Assembly (NCBI GenBank): GCA_020723545.1
Contig: DYIS01000014.1
Span: 1-11,473, forward strand
Length of the DNA: 11,473 nt
Direction: 5' to 3'
Origin: Ktedonobacter racemifer
Lineage (GTDB): Bacteria > Chloroflexota > DTOL01 > JACQYG01
Position numbers and translations under genes: made by a program. Below, piece after piece: positions 6,104 to 11,473 of this stretch. The notes below the pieces were generated by a model. That model ran no database searches. It was not told where the DNA came from and saw only the letters and a program-made list of their open reading frames with translations. Each line of letters opens with the position of its first letter. The stretch's first letter is position 1.

Positions 6104-7387
6104 ATGGGCGAGAAGATCGTACTCCGCTATACTGACGACCCGGAGCAAAGTGACATCGCCACCTACGTCAGGAAAGGCGGCTATCAGGCGCTGGCCAAGG
6201 CGCTCAAGGAGCTTTCCCCGCAGGCGGTGGTGGATCTGGTGAAGAGGTCGGGGCTCCGGGGGCGCGGTGGAGCGGGCTTTCCCACGGGCCTGAAATGGAG
6301 CTTCATTCCCAAGGACCCAGCGCTGCCCAGATACCTGTGTTGCAATGCTGACGAGGGCGAGCCAGGGACTTTCAAAGACCGGGAGATAATGGAGAAGGAC
6401 CCCCACGAACTCATCGAGGGCATCATTCTCTCTAGCTACGCCATCGGCGCTCATCTGGCCGTTATCTACATCCGCGGCGAGTTCGCCTACGCTGCCAGGC
6501 AGCTGGAGAAGGCCATCCGGCAGGCCACGGCGAAGGGTTACCTGGGGCGGAATATCCTTGGCTCCGGCTATGACCTGGACGTGGCCGTCTATCGGGGCGC
6601 GGGGGCCTATATCTGTGGGGAGGAGACGGCGCTCCTGGAGTCCCTGGAGGGCTACCGGGGCCAGCCCCGGCTCAAGCCGCCCTTCCCCGCCACCGCCGGG
6701 CTTTACCGGAAGCCCACGGTGATCAACAACGTGGAGACCCTGGCCAACGTGCCGTACATCGTATTGAACGGTCCGGAGGCTTTCGCCGCCATCGGCACTT
6801 CCCGGAGCCCCGGGACGAAGGTCTTCTGTTTGAGCGGCCACGTGAAGCGGCCGGGCAACTACGAGCTGCCCATGGGGACGCCGCTCCGGGAGATAATATT
6901 CGAGCACGGCGGGGGTGTCCGCGACGGCAAGCAGCTCAAAGCGATAATCCCGGGCGGCCCTTCCACGCCGACCTTCACCGCCGCCCACCTGGACGTGAAC
7001 ATGGACTTCGAGTCGGTGGCGGCGGCGGGCTCTATGCTGGGCTCTGGGGCGGTGATGGTGATGGATGAGACGGCCTGCATGGTGTGGGCTGCCCTGCGTC
7101 TCACCGAGTTCTTCCGCCACGAGTCCTGTGGCAAATGCACGCCGTGCCGCGAGGGGACATACTGGTTGGCGCATCTGCTGGGACGCATCGAGGCCGGTCA
7201 GGGCCAGGACGGCGACATCGAACTGTTGCTGGACATCTGCGACAACATGGCTGGCAAGTGCTTCTGCCCCTTCGGCGACGCGGCCATAGCGCCGGTGCAG
7301 GGGACGGTAAAGCATTTCCGGGAGGAATATCAACATCATGTCAGACGTGGAGGGTGCTGGAGATGGTCGGTAGACCGTGGACCATAA
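6104..7387 (+). CDS. nuoF: NADH-quinone oxidoreductase subunit F
   Basis: A 427-residue flavoprotein subunit that oxidises NADH with FMN and passes electrons to [4Fe-4S] cluster N3. The FMN/NADH-binding glycine-rich segments are LRGRGGAGFPTGLKW (51-65), CNADEGEPGTFKDRE (80-94) and YRGAGAYICGEETAL (163-177). Cluster N3 ligands are Cys342, Cys345 and Cys348 (SCGKCTPCREG) and Cys388 (CFCPFGDAA). ATG 6104 with GAGGGG just upstream is chosen. The open frame to 5987 only overlaps nuoE. The last residues (after about 416, WRWSVDRGP) are unlike the family: a 7-base tandem repeat at 7370-7437 encodes the last few of them and supplies the TAA stop. Confidence 0.96.
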   Translation: MGEKIVLRYTDDPEQSDIATYVRKGGYQALAKALKELSPQAVVDLVKRSGLRGRGGAGFPTGLKWSFIPKDPALPRYLCCNADEGEPGTFKDREIMEKDPHELIEGIILSSYAIGAHLAVIYIRGEFAYAARQLEKAIRQATAKGYLGRNILGSGYDLDVAVYRGAGAYICGEETALLESLEGYRGQPRLKPPFPATAGLYRKPTVINNVETLANVPYIVLNGPEAFAAIGTSRSPGTKVFCLSGHVKRPGNYELPMGTPLREIIFEHGGGVRDGKQLKAIIPGGPSTPTFTAAHLDVNMDFESVAAAGSMLGSGAVMVMDETACMVWAALRLTEFFRHESCGKCTPCREGTYWLAHLLGRIEAGQGQDGDIELLLDICDNMAGKCFCPFGDAAIAPVQGTVKHFREEYQHHVRRGGCWRWSVDRGP

Positions 7388-7437
7388 TCCGTGGACCAAC
7401 GACGAAAGACCACGAACCAACTGACCAACCAGTGACC
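7370..7437. repeat. Imperfect 7-base tandem repeat at the nuoF-nuoG junction
   Basis: About nine consecutive units ending in GACC or a variant lie head to tail. GTGGACC occurs at 7377-7383 and 7391-7397. GTAGACC, ATAATCC and AAAGACC are at 7370, 7384 and 7405. The last units become longer (AACTGACC at 7419, then 11 bases to 7437). The array covers the last codons of nuoF, its TAA stop (inside unit 7384-7390) and the whole nuoF-nuoG spacer up to the base before TATG. It leaves no Shine-Dalgarno sequence for nuoG. Confidence 0.7.
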
Positions 7438-7438
7438 T

Positions 7439-10087
7439 ATGGCAGCCTTCGTTAACATCACAATCGACGATGTACCGGTCACCGTCCCGCCCGGGACGCT
7501 GATCACCGAGGCGGCCCGGGGCGTGGGGATAGATATACCCATCTTCTGCTCCTACCGCAAGCTCTCCCCCCTGGGGGCCTGCCGCATGTGCGTGGTGGAG
7601 GTGGGCATGCCGCGGCGGGGCAAGGACGGGCAGATGGAGAGGGATGCCAGGGGCCAGCCGGTCATAGCCATGATGCCCAAGCTGCAGACGGCGTGCACCA
7701 CGGAGGTCTCCGAGGGGATGGTGGTGCTCACCCAGACCCCGGAGGTGGTCAAGGCACGCCGGGGGGTCCTGGAGTTCTTGCTCGTCAACCATCCTTTGGA
7801 CTGCCCGGTGTGTGACAAGGGCGGCGAGTGCGATCTCCAGGACATCACCTATAAATACGGCCCGGGCAAGAGCCGTTTCCCCCTCGCCGACAAGCGTCAC
7901 TTCGTCAAGCCCGTAGACCTGAGCCCGCTCATCGTCCTGGACCGCGAGCGCTGCATCGCCTGCCAGCGCTGCACCCGTTTCTGCAGCGAGATCGCCGGGG
8001 ACAATGTCCTGGTATTCGTGGAAAGGGGCGCTGAAACCTATCTGGATGTTTTCCCGGGGCGAACCTACGACTGCAAGTTCTCCGGAAACACCGTGGACAT
8101 CTGCCCGGTGGGAGCCCTGACCAGCCGGGCCTTCCGCTTTCGGGCCCGGGCCTGGGAGGTGGAGAGGTACAATGGCATCTGCCCCCTGTGCAGTTGCGGC
8201 TGCAACACTTCGGTCCAGGTGCGCAGCGGGCAGGTGGTGCGCCTGGTGGCCCGGGAGAACGAGGCGGTGAACGAAGACTGGATCTGTGATAAGGGCCGTT
8301 TCACCTACGACTACATTAACAACGCCGAACGCATACGGACACTCCTGGTCAAAAAGGGCGGCATCTTGACCCCGGTCTCCTGGGATGAGGCCCTCAAGAC
8401 CATCGCCACGGGGCTCCGCGCCGTCCAGGCCACGAACGGTCCGGATTCAGTGGGTGGCATCGCCTCCTCGCGGAGCACGAACGAGGAGCTTTACCTGTTC
8501 CAGAAGCTCTTCCGCGCGGGATTGGGCACCAATAACGTGGACCATCGACTGAAAGAACGCTGGTACGAGGACGATGGGTTGCTGGGCCTGCCTCTCTCGG
8601 GCCCTATTCAGGGATTGGAGAAGGCCGACGTTATCCTGGTCCTGGGCGGGGACATGGTCCAGGAGCAGCCCATCGTCTTCTTGCGGCTGCGCAAGGCGGT
8701 GGTGCGGGGCGGCACCAGGCTGGTCCTGGCCAACCCAAAGGCAACCGAACTGGACCGCCTGGCCCACCAGTGGTTGGGCTATCGGTATGGCAGCGAGATC
8801 GCGCTGATCTACGGCCTGATCAATGCCCTCGTCGCCGAGGGCCTGTGTTCGGAAGAACACTTGCGAGAAAGGTTCCCGGGCTGGGATTCTTTACTAGTAA
8901 AGATTTGGGAACACACGCCGGAACGGGTTTCCCGGGCCACGGGCCTGAAGCCTGAGGTTTTGCGCGCGACGGCCTGGGCTCTGGCCGGCGCGGCCAACCC
9001 CGTCATCCTGTTCGGGAACCAGATTATCCAGCAGGCAAACGCCGACGCCATAATCAGGACGTTAGCCAACCTGGCCCTGGCCCTGGCTCGGCCGGAGCGA
9101 GGTCCGGCAAGCCTGATGGCCCTGGGCACCAACGGTAATTCCCAGGGGGCAGTGGACCTGGGGGTCCTGCCGACAGCCCTGCCGGGGCGTCGCTCGCTTG
9201 GCGACGGCGAATATCGCGCCCGGCTAGCGGCCCACTGGGGCGTGAGCTTGCCGGATCGACCGGGACTCAGCACCCAAAAGATGCTATCTGAGGCGGGGTC
9301 GAAGGTCAAGGGCCTGTATCTTTTTGGCGTGGATCTTTTGTCCGACTATCCGGACGGCGCCAAGGCAGAGCGAGCGCTGGAAGCCGTGGATTTCCTGGTG
9401 GTGCAAGACCTGTTCCTGACCCCCACCGCTGCCCGGGCCGATGTGGTGCTGCCTGGAACCAGCTTCGTGGAGAAGGAAGGCACCTATACTAATCTGGAGG
9501 GCCGGGTGCAGCGGAATGCCCGGGGGCTTGGGCCTCGCGAGGGCATCATGGTGGAGTGGCAGGCCCTCTCGACCCTGGGCAGCGAGCTGGGCGGCGATTT
9601 CGGTTACGCTTCGTCTCGGAAGATCCAGGAGGAGATGGCCCTGGTATTGCCCTGGTACCGAGGCCTGGACTTCGAGGCCATAGGTCTCTTTACTAGTAAA
9701 GAATCTGGGGAAAACCAGCGGCGCTTCTTTCCCGGTGAGCGCCTCCGGGTCCCAGTGGAGGACGAAGGGTTTCCTTTTATCCTGCTTTTAGGCGAACCGT
9801 TCTATTCCACCGATACCTTTTCCAGCCGTTGCCCGGTCTTGGGCCCGGTCCTGGCCAGGTCTCGGATAGAGATCAATCCCCATGATGCCTCGGCGCTGGG
9901 CCTAATGGAGGGGGAAGCGGTTAAGGTCTCCTCACCCGCCGGAGAGCTGAGCCTGCCGGTGCGGCATAACTCAGATTGTCCGCCCGGCATGGTCTACATC
10001 CCCTGGCGCGGGAGCGATGTCAATGCCAATCGGCTCTTCCGTGATGGGATGGAAGTGCCTCGCATCAAGATAAGTAAGCGGCCATAG
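7439..10087 (+). CDS. nuoG: NADH-quinone oxidoreductase subunit G
   Basis: An 882-residue Fe-S and molybdopterin-fold subunit that conducts electrons from NuoE/F to NuoI. In order: [2Fe-2S] N1b (Cys37, 48, 51, 86); N5 with its histidine (His118, Cys122, 125, 131); N4 (Cys172, 175, 178, 222); and N7 (Cys248, 251, 255, 283). Spacing matches Thermus Nqo3 closely, so the optional N7 site is kept. The molybdopterin-enzyme-like domain spans about 290-745, and a C-terminal dinucleotide-binding-like domain about 778-880. The position of the Mo-ligating Cys/Sec of formate dehydrogenases is lost (TNNVDHRLKER, 364-374), so this part should be structural. Two palindromes encode residues 483-489 and 749-756. 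ATG 7439 gives the right N-terminus but no ribosome binding site is visible. Confidence 0.96.
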   Translation: MAAFVNITIDDVPVTVPPGTLITEAARGVGIDIPIFCSYRKLSPLGACRMCVVEVGMPRRGKDGQMERDARGQPVIAMMPKLQTACTTEVSEGMVVLTQTPEVVKARRGVLEFLLVNHPLDCPVCDKGGECDLQDITYKYGPGKSRFPLADKRHFVKPVDLSPLIVLDRERCIACQRCTRFCSEIAGDNVLVFVERGAETYLDVFPGRTYDCKFSGNTVDICPVGALTSRAFRFRARAWEVERYNGICPLCSCGCNTSVQVRSGQVVRLVARENEAVNEDWICDKGRFTYDYINNAERIRTLLVKKGGILTPVSWDEALKTIATGLRAVQATNGPDSVGGIASSRSTNEELYLFQKLFRAGLGTNNVDHRLKERWYEDDGLLGLPLSGPIQGLEKADVILVLGGDMVQEQPIVFLRLRKAVVRGGTRLVLANPKATELDRLAHQWLGYRYGSEIALIYGLINALVAEGLCSEEHLRERFPGWDSLLVKIWEHTPERVSRATGLKPEVLRATAWALAGAANPVILFGNQIIQQANADAIIRTLANLALALARPERGPASLMALGTNGNSQGAVDLGVLPTALPGRRSLGDGEYRARLAAHWGVSLPDRPGLSTQKMLSEAGSKVKGLYLFGVDLLSDYPDGAKAERALEAVDFLVVQDLFLTPTAARADVVLPGTSFVEKEGTYTNLEGRVQRNARGLGPREGIMVEWQALSTLGSELGGDFGYASSRKIQEEMALVLPWYRGLDFEAIGLFTSKESGENQRRFFPGERLRVPVEDEGFPFILLLGEPFYSTDTFSSRCPVLGPVLARSRIEINPHDASALGLMEGEAVKVSSPAGELSLPVRHNSDCPPGMVYIPWRGSDVNANRLFRDGMEVPRIKISKRP
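8885..8905. repeat. Dispersed palindrome, copy 3 (inside nuoG)
   Basis: The 16-base core TCTTTACTAGTAAAGA at 8888-8903 is a perfect palindrome, with an A8886-T8905 pair beyond one mismatch. It lies within nuoG and is read as Asp-Ser-Leu-Leu-Val-Lys-Ile (483-489), between the FPGW and HTPERV segments. It is strikingly AT-rich against the surrounding GC-rich code. Confidence 0.85.
9684..9705. repeat. Dispersed palindrome, copy 4 (inside nuoG)
   Basis: The same perfect 16-base core TCTTTACTAGTAAAGA lies at 9687-9702, with an outer G9684-C9705 pair. Here it is read one frame over from copy 3, as Leu-Phe-Thr-Ser-Lys-Glu-Ser (750-756). This falls in the linker between the molybdopterin-like domain and the C-terminal domain of NuoG. 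Confidence 0.85.
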
Positions 10088-10091
10088 GTAG

Positions 10092-11111
10092 ATGTCCATG
10101 GCTGAGGCCCTGGTGATCATCCTCGTCAAATGCGGGGCCATCCTGGTGGGGCTTTTGACCGGCTTCGCCTATATGACTTGGGTGGAGCGAAAGGTGGTGG
10201 CCCGCATCCAGGTGCGCTATGGCCCCAACCGGGTGGGCCCTTTCGGGCTGATGCAGCCCGTGGCCGATGGCCTGAAGCTTCTTTTCAAGGAGGACATCAT
10301 GCCGGCCCAGGCCGATCGGCTCACCTATATCCTGGCTCCGGCGGTGTCCTTGATCACCGCCCTGATGGCCTTTGCCGTCATCACCATCGGTCCGGCGGTG
10401 AACCTCTTCGGCCGGGAGGTCACCTTGAACCTGGCCGACGTGAACGTGGGTGTGCTCTACGTCCTGGCCATGGCCTCCATGGGCGTATACGGCATCATCC
10501 TGGGCGGTTGGTCCACCAACAACAAATACTCCTTCCTGGGTGGCCTGCGCTCAGCGGCCCAGGTGATCAGCTACGAGCTGTCACTGGGGCTGTCTCTGGT
10601 CGGGGTGCTTTTGATAACGGGTTCGCTCCGGCCCCTGGACATCGTCCAGGCCCAGGGTGGTTATTGGCTGGGCTTCATTCCGCGGTGGTTCGTCTTCTTG
10701 CAGCCGGTGGGGGCAGCGCTGTTCATGGTCTGCGCTATCGCCGACGTGAACCGGGCGCCCTTTGACCTGCCCGAGGCCGATACCGAGCTGGTGGCCGGCT
10801 ATCACACCGACTATTCCAGCATCAAGTTCGCCCTGTTTTTCATGGCCGAGTACGTCAACATGATCACCATGAGCGCCTTGACGGTGACCCTGTTCTTCGG
10901 CGGATGGCAGGGTCCGGTATTGCCGCCGGCTATCTGGTTTTCCGCCAAGGTGCTCATCTTTCTCTTCTGTTTCGTCTGGCTGCGGGCGACCCTGCCGCGC
11001 CTCCGGTACGACCAGCTCATGGGCCTGGGCTGGAAGGTACTTCTGCCGCTGGCGCTGGCCAACGTCTTCGTCACCGCCCTGGCCATAGTGCTGAAAGAGA
11101 TGTACTTCTGA
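10092..11111 (+). CDS. nuoH: NADH-quinone oxidoreductase subunit H
   Basis: A 339-residue membrane subunit that joins the peripheral arm to the membrane arm and forms part of the quinone channel. About eight hydrophobic segments are visible, among them 5-29, 79-101, 119-139, 158-177, 200-217, 246-270, 281-298 and 315-334. The conserved cytoplasmic loop RYGPNRVGPFGLMQPVADG (42-60) and the acidic loop NRAPFDLPEADTELVAGYHT (220-239) are both intact. In the latter, Asp230 stands where Glu is usual. ATG 10092 is four bases after the nuoG stop; ATG 10098 is a possible alternative, two codons shorter. The stop overlaps the nuoI start by one base (TGATG), implying coupled translation. Confidence 0.97.
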   Translation: MSMAEALVIILVKCGAILVGLLTGFAYMTWVERKVVARIQVRYGPNRVGPFGLMQPVADGLKLLFKEDIMPAQADRLTYILAPAVSLITALMAFAVITIGPAVNLFGREVTLNLADVNVGVLYVLAMASMGVYGIILGGWSTNNKYSFLGGLRSAAQVISYELSLGLSLVGVLLITGSLRPLDIVQAQGGYWLGFIPRWFVFLQPVGAALFMVCAIADVNRAPFDLPEADTELVAGYHTDYSSIKFALFFMAEYVNMITMSALTVTLFFGGWQGPVLPPAIWFSAKVLIFLFCFVWLRATLPRLRYDQLMGLGWKVLLPLALANVFVTALAIVLKEMYF

Positions 11112-11473
11112 TGCTGGAACGGTTTTTCCAGAACGTCCTGGTCGCCTTGCCCAAGGGGTTGTACACAACCCTGAAGCATTTCTGGCGCAAGCCGGTCACC
11201 GTGCAGTATCCGGAGGAGAAGCTGACCCTGCCGGCCCGGGCCCGCTGGCGCCACTATCTGCGCCGCTGGGACAACGGCCTGGAACGGTGCATTGGCTGCG
11301 CGCTTTGTGCGGCGGCTTGTCCTGCCGATGCCATCTACGTGGAGGCAGGGGAGAATACGGAGGGGGCTCGCCTCTCCCCGGGGGAGCGCTATGGCAAGGT
11401 CTACGAGATCAACATGATCCGCTGTATCTTCTGCGGGTTTTGCCAGGAGGCTTGCCCCACCGAAGCCATCGTT
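11111..11473 (+). CDS. nuoI: NADH-quinone oxidoreductase subunit I (5' part, continues past window)
   Basis: The first 121 codons of the 23-kDa ferredoxin-like subunit that carries clusters N6a and N6b between NuoG and NuoB. An N-terminal amphipathic stretch (FFQNVLVALPKGLYTTLKHF, 5-24) would lie along the membrane. Two complete CxxCxxCxxxCP motifs follow: Cys60, 63, 66, 70 and Cys105, 108, 111, 115. Both cluster sites are therefore already present, and only the C-terminal tail is cut by the window edge. The ATG overlaps the nuoH TGA stop by one base. Confidence 0.95.
   Translation, partial: MLERFFQNVLVALPKGLYTTLKHFWRKPVTVQYPEEKLTLPARARWRHYLRRWDNGLERCIGCALCAAACPADAIYVEAGENTEGARLSPGERYGKVYEINMIRCIFCGFCQEACPTEAIV

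Noticed and set aside
7370..7437. CRISPR-like array
   Set aside because: Units are 7 bases with no spacers, so this is a simple degenerate tandem repeat.
6038..7900. A 620-codon open frame on the - strand
   Set aside because: It lies opposite nuoF and the nuoG N-terminus, has no recognisable domain and an arginine/histidine/proline-rich makeup typical of antisense frames in GC-rich genes. The + strand genes are certain.

Overview
The window is one GC-rich, single-strand gene run, with every supported gene on the + strand. It reads as part of a bacterial chromosome dominated by a respiratory complex I (NADH:quinone oxidoreductase) operon. The host cannot be fixed from the sequence alone. The mix of a ferredoxin-type 2-oxoacid oxidoreductase subunit, an archaeal-style endonuclease IV-like protein, a cobalamin adenosyltransferase and a complete nuoA-I order with a long NuoG suggests an anaerobic or facultative bacterium, perhaps a member of Chloroflexota. 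That placement is inference and only moderately to weakly supported.

Layout. Positions 2-460 hold the 3' end of a 2-oxoacid:acceptor oxidoreductase gamma subunit. A DJ-1/PfpI protein (482-1012), an endonuclease IV-like TIM barrel protein (1053-1883), a MIP18/DUF59 protein (1944-2246) and a corrinoid adenosyltransferase (2298-2855) follow, each with a good Shine-Dalgarno sequence and short spacing. A 173-base gap (2856-3028) carries a nested GC-rich inverted repeat and then a plausible sigma-70-type promoter just ahead of nuoA. From 3029 to the window end lie nuoA, B, C, D, E, F, G, H and the first 121 codons of nuoI. NuoJ-N would be expected beyond the edge.

Function. NuoE, F and G form the NADH-oxidising arm (FMN and clusters N1a, N3, N1b, N4, N5 and N7). 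NuoB, C, D and I form the connecting quinone-reducing arm (N2, N6a, N6b). NuoA and NuoH are membrane subunits next to the quinone cavity. Cluster-binding residues are intact in all of them. The DUF59 protein may help load iron-sulfur clusters, which this region uses heavily.

The most unusual feature is a dispersed AT-rich palindrome with core TCTTTACTAGTAAAGA. It occurs as two perfect copies inside nuoG, read in two different reading frames, one degenerate copy directly at the nuoE start, and one variant between the DUF59 gene and cobO. A separate imperfect 7-base tandem repeat fills the nuoF-nuoG junction, supplies the nuoF stop codon and leaves nuoG without a visible ribosome binding site. 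Both repeats look like foreign or expanding sequence tolerated within an essential-type operon. I saw no RNA gene, CRISPR array, transposase or phage gene.
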